Positions 52,468 to 62,492 of a stretch of DNA of 64,000 bases are shown piece after piece. The DNA comes from Sutcliffiella horikoshii (GTDB lineage Bacteria; Bacillota; Bacilli; Bacillales; Bacillaceae_I), in assembly GCF_021991925.1 (NCBI RefSeq), contig NZ_RXZI01000004.1:124001-188000 (forward strand), written 5' to 3'. Made by a program: the position numbers and the translations under genes. Positions within the stretch are counted from its first letter, which is position 1; each line of letters starts with the position of its first letter. The notes beneath the pieces are model-generated. The model searched no databases, was not told the DNA's origin, and worked only from the letters and a program-made list of their open reading frames with translations.

Positions 52468-54222
52468 TTATGCTTTCCCAATACTATTCAAAAATTGATC
52501 TACTTTCTCCATCAACGAAGTGGAGATAGTATCCAACTTTTCTTTGCTCTGTTCCATTGTTTCAGACTGAGTCCCAATGTAGAACTTAATTTTCGGCTCT
52601 GTACCCGAAGGTCTTACACATACCCATGTACCGTCTTCTAGGAAATATTTCAGTACATTTGACTTTGGAAGTTCCATTTTTTCTATATCTTTCGTTTCCA
52701 CCACTAGCCTTTCTTGTGTGGAGTAATCCTCAATCGCTGTAACCGCATATCCTGCTACTTTCGCTGGTGGCGTGTCCCGGAACGCCGTCAGAAGGTTAGC
52801 AATCTGTTCTGCCCCTTCTTTCCCTTTTAACGTCAAGGACTTCATGCCTTCCAGGTAGTAGCCATACTCCTCATACAAGTCCATTAACCCTTCATACATG
52901 GTCTTGCCAAGTCTCTTGTAGAATGCGCAAATTTCTACTGCCATGATGCATGCTTGTACAGCATCTTTGTCACGGGCGAAATCAGAAATCAAGGAACCGT
53001 AACTCTCTTCGTAACCGAATAAGAAAGTATATTCCCCGCTCTCTTCATACTGCTTGATTTTCTCCCCAATAAACTTAAATCCTGTTAACGTGTCAACCGT
53101 TTCCACTCCGTAGCTGTCTGCGATAACACGGCCGAATTCCGATGTTACAATCGTTTTCAGCATAACACCGTTTGAAGGAAGGGTACCTGTCGCCTTCTTT
53201 TCAGACAATAAATAGTGTAAGAACAGGGCACCTGTCTGATTACCAGTCAACACCACATACTCCCCAGCAGCATCTTTGACTGCAACTCCAAGGCGGTCTG
53301 CATCAGGATCTGTTGCAATCAAGATATCAGCATCGATTTCCTTGCCATCACGGATTGCCAGTTCAAATGCTGCATGCTCCTCGGGGTTAGGAGATGAGAC
53401 AGTGGAGAAGTTCGGATCTGGCTGTTCCTGCTCAGCCACCACTTTTACATTCTTATACCCAAGTGCAGAAAGGCCTTCGCAAACTGGCAGATTAGCTGTT
53501 CCATGTAAAGGAGTAAATACCACCTTCACATCCTCGCCCATTTGCTCACCTAACTCTGGGTGTACACTGATGGTAGTAAGTTGCTTCAAGTACTCCTTGT
53601 CCAGTTCTTCGCCAATGATTTTAATCAGGCCCTTATTTTTTAATTCTTCTTCTGAAGAAACTTGAATTTCCAGCTCATTTTCTACTTCTTTTACTTTTGA
53701 TATAACCTGATCCGCTTCAAACAACGGTAATTGTCCGCCATCTGGACCATACACTTTGTAGCCGTTATATTCTGGAGGGTTATGGCTCGCAGTAACCACG
53801 ATCCCGGAGAATGCTTTCAAATATCGTACAGCAAATGATAACACTGGCGTAGGACGCAGGCTTTCGAATACATACGTCTGGATACCATGGCTTGCCAATG
53901 TTTTGGCTGCTTCCATTGCAAACTCTGGAGATTTATGACGGCAATCGTAAGCGATGGCAACTCCGCCTTTTTTCGCTTCTTCACCGAAGGATTCTATGTA
54001 GCGTGCCAAACCTTCCGACGCTTTTCGGACGGTATATATATTCATTCGGTTCGTACCAGCTCCGATTTCCCCTCGCATTCCACCTGTACCAAATTCCAAT
54101 TCTTTATAGAAACTTTCTTCTTTCGCCTTGTCATCGTGCTTCATTTCTTTTATCAGCTTGACCATCTCTTCATCAAGTTTGGTGTGTGACTCCCAAAGGT
54201 CAAATTTCTCCATCCATTTCAT
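52468..54222 (-). CDS. pgcA: Alpha-phosphoglucomutase
   Basis: 584 residues, four-domain phosphohexomutase. Phospho-Ser146 in [11 protein letters not shown], metal-binding DPDADRLG in domain 2, sugar-binding GYEESYGS in domain 3, and [14 protein letters not shown] in domain 4. It interconverts glucose-6-phosphate and glucose-1-phosphate for glycolipid and wall teichoic acid synthesis. GGAGGAAAAGACAG precedes the ATG. A CRE-like TGAAAACGTTCAC lies upstream (about 54326-54340, minus strand). It follows glpD as in B. subtilis. Confidence 0.95.
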   Translation of the reverse strand: MKWMEKFDLWESHTKLDEEMVKLIKEMKHDDKAKEESFYKELEFGTGGMRGEIGAGTNRMNIYTVRKASEGLARYIESFGEEAKKGGVAIAYDCRHKSPEFAMEAAKTLASHGIQTYVFESLRPTPVLSFAVRYLKAFSGIVVTASHNPPEYNGYKVYGPDGGQLPLFEADQVISKVKEVENELEIQVSSEEELKNKGLIKIIGEELDKEYLKQLTTISVHPELGEQMGEDVKVVFTPLHGTANLPVCEGLSALGYKNVKVVAEQEQPDPNFSTVSSPNPEEHAAFELAIRDGKEIDADILIATDPDADRLGVAVKDAAGEYVVLTGNQTGALFLHYLLSEKKATGTLPSNGVMLKTIVTSEFGRVIADSYGVETVDTLTGFKFIGEKIKQYEESGEYTFLFGYEESYGSLISDFARDKDAVQACIMAVEICAFYKRLGKTMYEGLMDLYEEYGYYLEGMKSLTLKGKEGAEQIANLLTAFRDTPPAKVAGYAVTAIEDYSTQERLVVETKDIEKMELPKSNVLKYFLEDGTWVCVRPSGTEPKIKFYIGTQSETMEQSKEKLDTISTSLMEKVDQFLNSIGKA

Positions 54223-54351
54223 CTGTCTTTTCCTCCTTGCGTTTATCAGGATACAGTAAGACTTCTACTTCCATACTAATGCTTCCTGCAAAAAAAATAC
54301 GTCGAATTATGACAAATTACGCGTACGTGAACGTTTTCACTCATTATTATA

Positions 54352-54389
54352 CTAAAAAAGAAAAGGAATCGCATTCACAATTCCTTTTC
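54352..54389 (-). terminator. Terminator of glpD
   Basis: AAAAGGAAT pairs with ATTCCTTTT, followed on the minus strand by CTTTTTT. Confidence 0.82.
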
Positions 54390-54402
54390 CAATCTATTTT
54401 AT

Positions 54403-56103
54403 TTATCCAATTTTACTCACTGAGGGCTCAGGCTCCTCTTCATCCACTGCCGTCACGGCATCACGAAGATGACGGTCTAGTTCTTGACTGAATTTATCCT
54501 TCTGTGGTCCGCTCCAGACAAGCTCTCTTTCCATGCAATCCAATACTTTTTGTTTCCATTTCTTCACCCAATCGATATTAAAAAACATGGCGCCTGTTCG
54601 TCTGATGAAAAAATCAAGTGGGGTTGCAGCCATCTCTTCACGGATAGCGTAAATCAATTGAACATACACATCAATCGGTAACCCAAGCTGGACTGCCTTC
54701 CCCCGCTCCGCTTCCGCTATTTTATATAACTTATCAATATTGGAACCATACATGGATACAAGCCTTCTTGCTTCTTCCACCGTAAATCCATAGGCTAATC
54801 CCTCTTCACTCTTTTTTGCTACAAAACGAGGGAAATTGTGGGAACCACCTACATCACCTCCAGATATGGGCATTTTCTTTGTTTTGGAAGCTCCATATTT
54901 CTTTCCACCCTCCTTGTTTAACTGCTTGTTCAGCAAATTCACCACCATCTCGGCCATTTTTCGATATCCTGTCAATTTTCCTCCTGCTATCGTAATCAGT
55001 CCTGATTCTGATACCCAAACCTCATCCTTCCTCGAGATCTCTGATGCGGACTTTCCTTCTTCATGGATAAGTGGTCGCAATCCTATCCAACTGGACTCAA
55101 TATCCGATTCTTCCAATTGTACGGAAGGAAACATGAATTTTATGGCCGAAAGAACGTAAGCCTTATCTTCCTTCGTCATCCTTGGATGAACCTTATCATC
55201 TGTATAGACCGTATCAGTCGTGCCCACATATGTTTTTCCCGCTCTTGGGATGGCAAAAATCATCCGCTTATCCTCTGTGTCGAAATAAATAGCCTGCTTG
55301 AGTGGGAACTTTTTCTGATCAAAGACCAAATGAATTCCCTTTGTCAGTTGAAGGTGCTTCCCTTTTTTCGAGCGGTCCATCTCACGGAGCGTGTCCACCC
55401 ATGGACCTGCGGCATTAACTATCTTCCTGGCGCGAATTTTATAGCTTTTTTTACTAAGCTGGTCTACTACTAGTGCTCCAGCAACTTTTCCGTTCTCGTA
55501 AAGAAGCTTCTCCACTTTTGCATAGTTTACTGCCTCGGTCCCCTGCTTGATGGCTTCTTTCATGACTTCTATGGTAAGCCTGGCATCATCTGTGCGGTAT
55601 TCAACATAGACACCCCCACCTTTTAAACCTTTGCTATTCAGTAGAGGTTCACGTTTCTGTGCTTCCGTTGCATCTAACATCTTCCTGCGCTCTGTCTTTT
55701 TTACATTGGCAAGGAAATCATACACTTTCAATCCAAGGGAGGTGGAGTACTTTCCGAATGTTCCGCCTTGATAGATCGGCAAAAGCATCCACTCCGGTGT
55801 GGTGACATGCGGACCATTCTCATACACGACCGCTCTTTCTTTGCCGACCTCCGCAACCATCTTCACTTCGAGCTGTTTCAAATAACGCAAGCCTCCGTGA
55901 ACAAGTTTTGTCGACCTGCTTGATGTTCCACCAGCAAAGTCCTGCATTTCCACTACAGCCGTTTTCATTCCGCGAGTGGCGGCATCGAGTGCAATTCCAC
56001 AGCCCGTTATACCTCCGCCAATTACCAGGACATCGTATGTTTCCTCAGCCATCTTTTCCAATAAGAGTCCTCGATTAAAGCCTGCGAATGTAAGTTTCTT
56101 CAT
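54403..56103 (-). CDS. glpD: Aerobic glycerol-3-phosphate dehydrogenase
   Basis: 566 residues, FAD enzyme at the membrane surface that oxidises glycerol-3-phosphate to dihydroxyacetone phosphate and feeds the quinone pool. FAD motif VLVIGGGITGCGIALDAATRG (24-44, broken by one residue from the limit of a single string), TSSRSTKLVHGGLRYLKQ and the C-terminal domain are present. The leader contains a terminator hairpin and, between hairpin and start, a 184-bp MITE-like element. GGAGGGCGTTACAG precedes the ATG. Confidence 0.95.
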   Translation of the reverse strand: MKKLTFAGFNRGLLLEKMAEETYDVLVIGGGITGCGIALDAATRGMKTAVVEMQDFAGGTSSRSTKLVHGGLRYLKQLEVKMVAEVGKERAVVYENGPHVTTPEWMLLPIYQGGTFGKYSTSLGLKVYDFLANVKKTERRKMLDATEAQKREPLLNSKGLKGGGVYVEYRTDDARLTIEVMKEAIKQGTEAVNYAKVEKLLYENGKVAGALVVDQLSKKSYKIRARKIVNAAGPWVDTLREMDRSKKGKHLQLTKGIHLVFDQKKFPLKQAIYFDTEDKRMIFAIPRAGKTYVGTTDTVYTDDKVHPRMTKEDKAYVLSAIKFMFPSVQLEESDIESSWIGLRPLIHEEGKSASEISRKDEVWVSESGLITIAGGKLTGYRKMAEMVVNLLNKQLNKEGGKKYGASKTKKMPISGGDVGGSHNFPRFVAKKSEEGLAYGFTVEEARRLVSMYGSNIDKLYKIAEAERGKAVQLGLPIDVYVQLIYAIREEMAATPLDFFIRRTGAMFFNIDWVKKWKQKVLDCMERELVWSGPQKDKFSQELDRHLRDAVTAVDEEEPEPSVSKIG

Positions 56104-56145
56104 CTGTAACGCCCTCCATCTCTATTAGTATGTATATAAACAATA

Positions 56146-56329
56146 GGCACTTTTCGTAAACTTTGTTGCTTTTTCGTATGGATACAGTAACCGTTATTTT
56201 TTTTACTGTCGTGCTCTTTTCCCTGCCGTACTTGAGAAACTACTTGCACCTAATAGAGCATGAAAGCAGTAAAAAGTCCAATTGCCGACTTTTTACAAGG
56301 ATATAGCAACAATCTTTGAGAAAAGAGCC
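56146..56329 (+). mobile_element. MITE-like element, copy 2 (184 bp), in the glpD leader
   Basis: Ends GGCACTTTTCGTAAACTTTG and AATCTTTGAGAAAAGAGCC; same family as 6017-6198. No exact target duplication remains (ATAAACAAT against ATACAAAAA). It lies between the leader terminator and the glpD ribosome site, adding about 180 nt to the leader RNA. Confidence 0.78.
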
Positions 56330-56333
56330 ATAC

Positions 56334-56392
56334 AAAAAGAGACCACAGGAAACATAGACAAAGCAAAGGCTCTGAATATGTTCTGTGGTCTC
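56334..56392 (-). terminator. glpD leader terminator, probable GlpP target
   Basis: Minus strand GAGACCACAG pairs with CTGTGGTCTC, inner ACATA/TATGT helix, then TTTTT. In B. subtilis GlpP with glycerol-3-phosphate antiterminates at an inverted repeat in the glpD leader; this hairpin has the right place. Confidence 0.7.
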
Positions 56393-56436
56393 TCCTAATC
56401 TCCAACCGTCTTATTAACTTATCACTACTATATCAT

Positions 56437-57954
<1,518 letters not shown>

Positions 57955-57958
57955 TTAA

Positions 57959-58516
57959 TCATTTCGAGTAATGCTCCCAAAGTTCCTGCTTGGATGTAGT
58001 GACCGCCGTGGCTCCTGCTCCTATCGCACGATCCACATCCTCTATTGTGCGGATCAGTCCACCAGCAAAAACCGGTATTCCCGTTTTCTCCTTCACTTCC
58101 TGGATCATGTGAGGAACCACACCTGGAAGAACTTCAATAAAATCTGGTTGCACCTTCTTTATTACCTGATAACTCTTTTCCACCGCATTTGAATCCAGCA
58201 AAAACAATCGCTGAATGGCATAGATCCCACGCTGTTTTGCCTTTGTGATCACTGCTGCTCTCGTGGACACCAGCCCTGCAGGCTTCAGTGTCTGACAGAG
58301 AAACTCCGCTGCATGCTCATCGTTCTTGATTCCCTGTATCAAGTCGACATGAATGAACAGTTTCTTCTTTTCCCTTTTTGCGGCCTTGATGAAACTGGGA
58401 ATCTGTGAAAGTTGACTGTCTAATATAACACCATACTCGTAGCTGCTTTGTAAAAAGAGTTCTAGTGTTTTACCGTTCTTCACTGCAGGTAGGATGGTCT
58501 GGTTTTGAAAAGTCAT
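57959..58516 (-). CDS. glpP: Glycerol uptake operon antiterminator GlpP
   Basis: 185 residues of the GlpP family with a TIM-barrel-like fold ([43 protein letters not shown]). In the presence of glycerol-3-phosphate it binds leader RNA of glp genes and prevents termination. GGGAGGCTTCCC precedes the ATG. It lies 22 bp upstream of glpK. In B. subtilis glpF comes between glpP and glpK; here it is absent. Confidence 0.93.
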   Translation of the reverse strand: MTFQNQTILPAVKNGKTLELFLQSSYEYGVILDSQLSQIPSFIKAAKREKKKLFIHVDLIQGIKNDEHAAEFLCQTLKPAGLVSTRAAVITKAKQRGIYAIQRLFLLDSNAVEKSYQVIKKVQPDFIEVLPGVVPHMIQEVKEKTGIPVFAGGLIRTIEDVDRAIGAGATAVTTSKQELWEHYSK

Positions 58517-58576
58517 GGGAAGCCTCCCGTTTTTAATGAATTATAATATGAGACTGGTAAAATAAAAAGCTCACAC

Positions 58577-59479
58577 TTACAGCACCAACCAATACATCAA
58601 CGGCAACGTGATGAGGGTCAATAACGTACTGATTAAGGTCGCGCTTGAAACGAATTCAGGCTCTGTATTGAATTCCAAAGCATACATAGTCGTATTCGCC
58701 GCGGCCGGCATCGCTGCCATGATAATCATCAACTGTTTGATCATCGGATCCACCGGAAGCACCAGCGTAAACAGAAATGCAATGAATGGTGAAACGATCA
58801 GTTTTATAGAAAGAGCGTAGAGCAATTTCTCCTTTGCGGTTGTACGGATAGATATTTTCGCAAGTTGCATTCCAAGAATGACCATGATAACAGGAATGGT
58901 TGCGTCTGCCACCAAGTGGACCGCCTGCATGATAGGTTTTGAAACGGGGACTGATATCCCTTGGAAAAGGAGTCCAATAATTGCTCCATACATGATTGGC
59001 ATTTTCACCACCGACATAAGTGCCGAACGGATGCCATCGTTGTCCGGACTCCCTTTTGCCGCATAATATACTCCAACTGTTGCCATGAGCAGGGACTGAA
59101 TGACCATCAGAACAATTGCATACTCAAATCCTGCTGCACCAAAGAGCAACAGGGCAACAGGTGTCCCGTAATTTCCATTGTTCATGAAACTTGAGGATAG
59201 GATGAGACCACATGTTTCCGATTTGGAATATTTCCTTGCCCATGCAACAAAGTAGGTAAAAATGATTAATGAAAAACAAAGCAAACAGCAATATATGATG
59301 ATATATAAGTGGTCACTGGAAAAGTCGTTCACGTAGAAAGTCCTAAATACAAGAACAGGTGACAAAAGATACATCGCCATCTTCGACAATGCTTTTACAT
59401 CAAATCCAATTGTCTTCTGTCCAATAAACCCTATTGCAAATATCATGAAAACCGGTAATATTACCTCAAAAAATATCAA
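58577..59479 (-). CDS. AEC (auxin efflux carrier) family transporter
   Basis: 300 residues, ten helices in two inverted halves; the conserved NNGNYGTPVALLLFG (about 114-128) and ANTTMYALEF near 260 mark the substrate crossover regions. Bacterial members carry malate, lactate or similar acids. TTG start with GGGGAGAG upstream. Same strand as glpP but separated by 60 bp without a clear terminator. Confidence 0.9.
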   Translation of the reverse strand: MIFFEVILPVFMIFAIGFIGQKTIGFDVKALSKMAMYLLSPVLVFRTFYVNDFSSDHLYIIIYCCLLCFSLIIFTYFVAWARKYSKSETCGLILSSSFMNNGNYGTPVALLLFGAAGFEYAIVLMVIQSLLMATVGVYYAAKGSPDNDGIRSALMSVVKMPIMYGAIIGLLFQGISVPVSKPIMQAVHLVADATIPVIMVILGMQLAKISIRTTAKEKLLYALSIKLIVSPFIAFLFTLVLPVDPMIKQLMIIMAAMPAAANTTMYALEFNTEPEFVSSATLISTLLTLITLPLMYWLVL

Positions 59480-59655
59480 TCTGCTCTCCCCAAATCTTAT
59501 GTAAATTAATTGTGTGTGACTATTTTGTACTTACTATACTATCAAAACTTTTGACATTTATCTTCTTACCAGTTTTTAATCATTGCACTTCTATACTTGA
59601 ATGGAGTATGATGTAACTAACAAATATCCGATTATACAGGTGGGATTAATTATAT

Positions 59656-60072
59656 ATGAAAAATAACACTTTACCAAAACCCTTGGTCACCTTTAATCAA
59701 TGGTTCATATTGACGTCCGTTATCCTGTCCCTTACAACCGGCTTATATTTTCTGATGGCGGTACCTTTACTTGCAGGGCTTATGGGATTATCGCTAAAGT
59801 GGAACCCAGTTATTAGTGTAGCAAGGAAATTCCTTTCCAAGCCTCCAGGGTCCTATCCACAAGAAGATGTTGCCCAGCTTCAATTTAATCAGACCATCGC
59901 GGTTGCCTGCTTGGCACTTGCTTTGATTGGATTTTATACCGGGTTTGTCATTGTTGGGTATGCGTTTGCCATTATGGTAGGAGTCGCCTCTGGTGTTGCC
60001 TTGATGGGCTTTTGCATAGGATGTTTTATCAGGTTTCAGTGGCAGCAGTATAGATATCGTCGCGCTAATTAA
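59656..60072 (+). CDS. DUF4395 membrane protein
   Basis: 138 residues, four helices. The N-terminal FNQWFILTSVILSLTTG, the middle FNQTIAVACLALALIGF and the C-terminal GFCIGCFIRFQ with its Cys-x-x-x-Cys-like pair fit DUF4395. Members are often found with thiol-redox or sulfurtransferase proteins, but none is adjacent here. ACAGGTGGGATT precedes the ATG. Confidence 0.85.
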   Translation: MKNNTLPKPLVTFNQWFILTSVILSLTTGLYFLMAVPLLAGLMGLSLKWNPVISVARKFLSKPPGSYPQEDVAQLQFNQTIAVACLALALIGFYTGFVIVGYAFAIMVGVASGVALMGFCIGCFIRFQWQQYRYRRAN

Positions 60073-60096
60073 CGTGATGAAATAATTTTGTTGATG

Positions 60097-60124
60097 TGAA
60101 CTCCTCTTTGGAGTTCATTTTTCT
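60097..60124 (+). terminator. Terminator after the DUF4395 gene
   Basis: TGAACTCC pairs with GGAGTTCA around TCTTT, then TTTTTCTTT. Confidence 0.85.
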
Positions 60125-60208
60125 TTGTCCTAAAGTGATTAATAAATTGTAAATAGACTTTATCTCTTTTAAGAGGCTAACAATGTCCTCATTGGGAGTG
60201 GAAAAAAT

Positions 60209-60696
60209 CAAACATTGTCCTCATACACCTCGTATGACGACCTTTTTCTGTAAAAATCCCAAACATTGGCCTCATACACCTCGTATGACGACCTTTTTCC
60301 GTAGAAAATTCCAAACATTGTCCTCATACACCTTGTATGACGACCATTTCCTGTAGAAACCCCCAAACATTGGCCTCATACACCTCGTATGACGACCATT
60401 TCCTATAGAAACCCCCAAACATTGGCCTCATACACCTCGTATGACGACCATTTCCTATAGAAACCCCCAAACATTGGCCTCATACACCTTGTATGACGAC
60501 CATTTCCTGTAGAAACCTCCAAACATTGTCCTCATACACCTCGTATGACGACCATTTCCTCTAGAACCCCCCAAACATTGGCCTCATACACCTCGTATGA
60601 CGACCATTTCCTGTAGAAACCTCCAAACATTGTCCTCATACACCTCGTATGACGACTTTTTTCTGTAAAAACCCCAAACATTGTCCTCATACACTG
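60209..60696. repeat. 52-bp palindromic tandem repeat, array 3 (ten units)
   Basis: CAAACATTG starts units at 60209, 60260, 60312, 60364, 60416, 60468, 60520, 60572, 60624 and 60675 (periods 51 or 52); the last is truncated. Each unit holds GTCCTCAT or GGCCTCAT, nine bases, ATGACGAC, including the hairpin TCATAC/GTATGA, and a second small hairpin (TTTC/GAAA or TTTTT/AAAAA). Units are 85-98 percent alike by eye. It fills the 710-bp gap between convergent genes. Confidence 0.92.
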
Positions 60697-60745
60697 GACA
60701 CATTAAAACATAACCAGCTTTTCCCCTTGTAAAAAGTACTGAACG

Positions 60746-60780
60746 TTAAAAAAGCGACCCCCATAACAGGGTCGCTTCTT
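60746..60780 (-). terminator. Terminator of yhcX
   Basis: GCGACCC pairs with GGGTCGC, followed on the minus strand by T6. Confidence 0.88.
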
Positions 60781-60782
60781 TA

Positions 60783-62327
60783 TTACTTTTTATACTTGAT
60801 TTCGTAAACATCCCTGCGACGGTCCTTCAACTGACGCACGGTTCCTGATTGGCGCTGACGACGGAGAATTTCCAAGTCAACATCCCCGATGATTACCATT
60901 TCGATATTCGGATTACATTCTCCCACAATCCCGTCCCTTGCAAATTCGAAATCAGACGGCGCAAAGATAGCTGATTGTGAGTACTGGATATCCATGTTCT
61001 CCACTTGTGGGAGGTTTCCGCAAGTTCCAGCAATAACCGTATAGATCTGATTTTCCACTGCACGAGCTTGGGCACAGTAACGAACGCGTAAGTAACCTTG
61101 GCGGTCTTCTGTATTAAATGGACAGAAGATAATGTTCGCACCTTTTTCAGTAGCAATACGGGCTAATTCCGGGAACTCAATATCATAGCAGATTTGTATC
61201 GCAATCTTACCGCAGTCTGTATCAAAAACACGTACACTGTCACCGCGGCTGATCCCCCACCATTTACGCTCGTTCGGAGTGATATGCAATTTATATTGCT
61301 TCTCGATTGTTCCATCACGTCGGAAAAGATAAGCAATATTAAATACCTTTTCATCTTCCTCCACAAAATGGGAGCCTCCGATAATATTCACGTTATATTT
61401 TACAGCAAGATCAGTAAAGAGCTGGATATACTGCTCTGTAAACTCTGTTAAACGTTGTACCGCTTTACTTGGTACCTTTTCATGCAGAAAACTCATAAGC
61501 TGCGTCGTGAAGATTTCTGGAAACACTGCAAAGTCGGCTCCGGCATCTGACGCAACATCCGTGTAGTACTCCACTTGTGTGGCGAATTCCTCAAAGGAGC
61601 TGATGGATTTCATCATATATTGAACTACACAAATCCTTACAGGGAATGAGGTTTTAAAGTGTCGTTTTGTCTGTGGAATATACTCCACATTGTTCCATTC
61701 CATCAGGGTAGCATATTTATTGGAAGCGACATCGTCAGGAAGATAACCCGGATTGATACGCATTAAGGTAAATTCATTCAACAGCTGGAAAGATAAAACC
61801 GGGTCATAGATTTTATGACGCATCACTTGTCTGACATATTCTCGTGGTGTCATCTCCCCTGCATACTTATGATAGTTCGGGATCCGTCCACCGATGATGA
61901 TACTTTTCAGATTCAGTCTGCGTGCAAGGTCTTTCCTTGCTTCATACAGGCGGTGACCGACTTTCATTCGGCGGTAGCCCGGATGCACCATCACTTCAAT
62001 CCCATAAAGGTTATAACCGTCTGGATTATGGTTCGTGATGTAACCTTCATCTGTGATGTCATCCCATGTGTGACGGTCATCATATTCATCGAAGTTAATC
62101 AGCAAACTTGAGCAGGACCCGATAATTTCCCCATCATATTCTGCACAGAGCTGCCCTTCTGGGAACATATTCAAATGACTTTCAAGGTGCTCCGGTTTCC
62201 ACGGCTGCATGCCAGGAAAGCACAAATGTTGCAAAGCAATAATATCATCTATGTCTTTCATTTCTATATTTCTGATAATCATCTTTTTCTCAAATTTAGA
62301 TAAATCGATTTTTGACAATGCCTTCAT
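60783..62327 (-). CDS. yhcX: GNAT-nitrilase fusion protein YhcX
   Basis: 514 residues: GNAT acetyltransferase domain (about 18-190; acetyl-CoA loop VHPGYRRMKVGHRLYEA) joined to a carbon-nitrogen hydrolase (about 230-500) with the triad Glu271 (FPEIF), Lys346 (YKLHIT) and Cys380 (QICYDIEFPE). B. subtilis YhcX has the same architecture and length; amide substrate unknown. AAGGAT lies six bases before the ATG; a TTG nine bases further in is also well spaced from TAGGAG. Gene belongs to the same yhc neighbourhood as yhcYZ. Confidence 0.93.
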   Translation of the reverse strand: MKALSKIDLSKFEKKMIIRNIEMKDIDDIIALQHLCFPGMQPWKPEHLESHLNMFPEGQLCAEYDGEIIGSCSSLLINFDEYDDRHTWDDITDEGYITNHNPDGYNLYGIEVMVHPGYRRMKVGHRLYEARKDLARRLNLKSIIIGGRIPNYHKYAGEMTPREYVRQVMRHKIYDPVLSFQLLNEFTLMRINPGYLPDDVASNKYATLMEWNNVEYIPQTKRHFKTSFPVRICVVQYMMKSISSFEEFATQVEYYTDVASDAGADFAVFPEIFTTQLMSFLHEKVPSKAVQRLTEFTEQYIQLFTDLAVKYNVNIIGGSHFVEEDEKVFNIAYLFRRDGTIEKQYKLHITPNERKWWGISRGDSVRVFDTDCGKIAIQICYDIEFPELARIATEKGANIIFCPFNTEDRQGYLRVRYCAQARAVENQIYTVIAGTCGNLPQVENMDIQYSQSAIFAPSDFEFARDGIVGECNPNIEMVIIGDVDLEILRRQRQSGTVRQLKDRRRDVYEIKYKK

Positions 62328-62441
62328 CTCCTATCCTTATGTACAAAAAATCATGAAGGGCTGTTTCTGAATAAAAAAAAGGAGAATAGCCCAATATTAC
62401 TTATTCCCCAATTTTATCATAACGAAACACAAAACATGAAA

Positions 62442-62484
62442 GGACAGACTCCTTGCCCAAAATAGTGGGTCAAGGGATCTGTCC
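62442..62484 (-). terminator. Terminator of malL
   Basis: GGACAGA pairs with TCTGTCC, extended by CCTTG/CAAGG and CCCA/TGGG, then CTTTC on the minus strand. Confidence 0.7.
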
Positions 62485-62492
62485 CTTATCCA

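Noticed and set aside
54326-54340. CRE site upstream of pgcA as a separate feature
   Set aside because: TGAAAACGTTCAC has two mismatches and no promoter could be placed next to it, so it is only mentioned in the pgcA entry.
60209-60696. CRISPR array
   Set aside because: The regular 52-bp spacing looks like CRISPR, but the whole unit repeats and there are no unique spacers; no cas genes are nearby.
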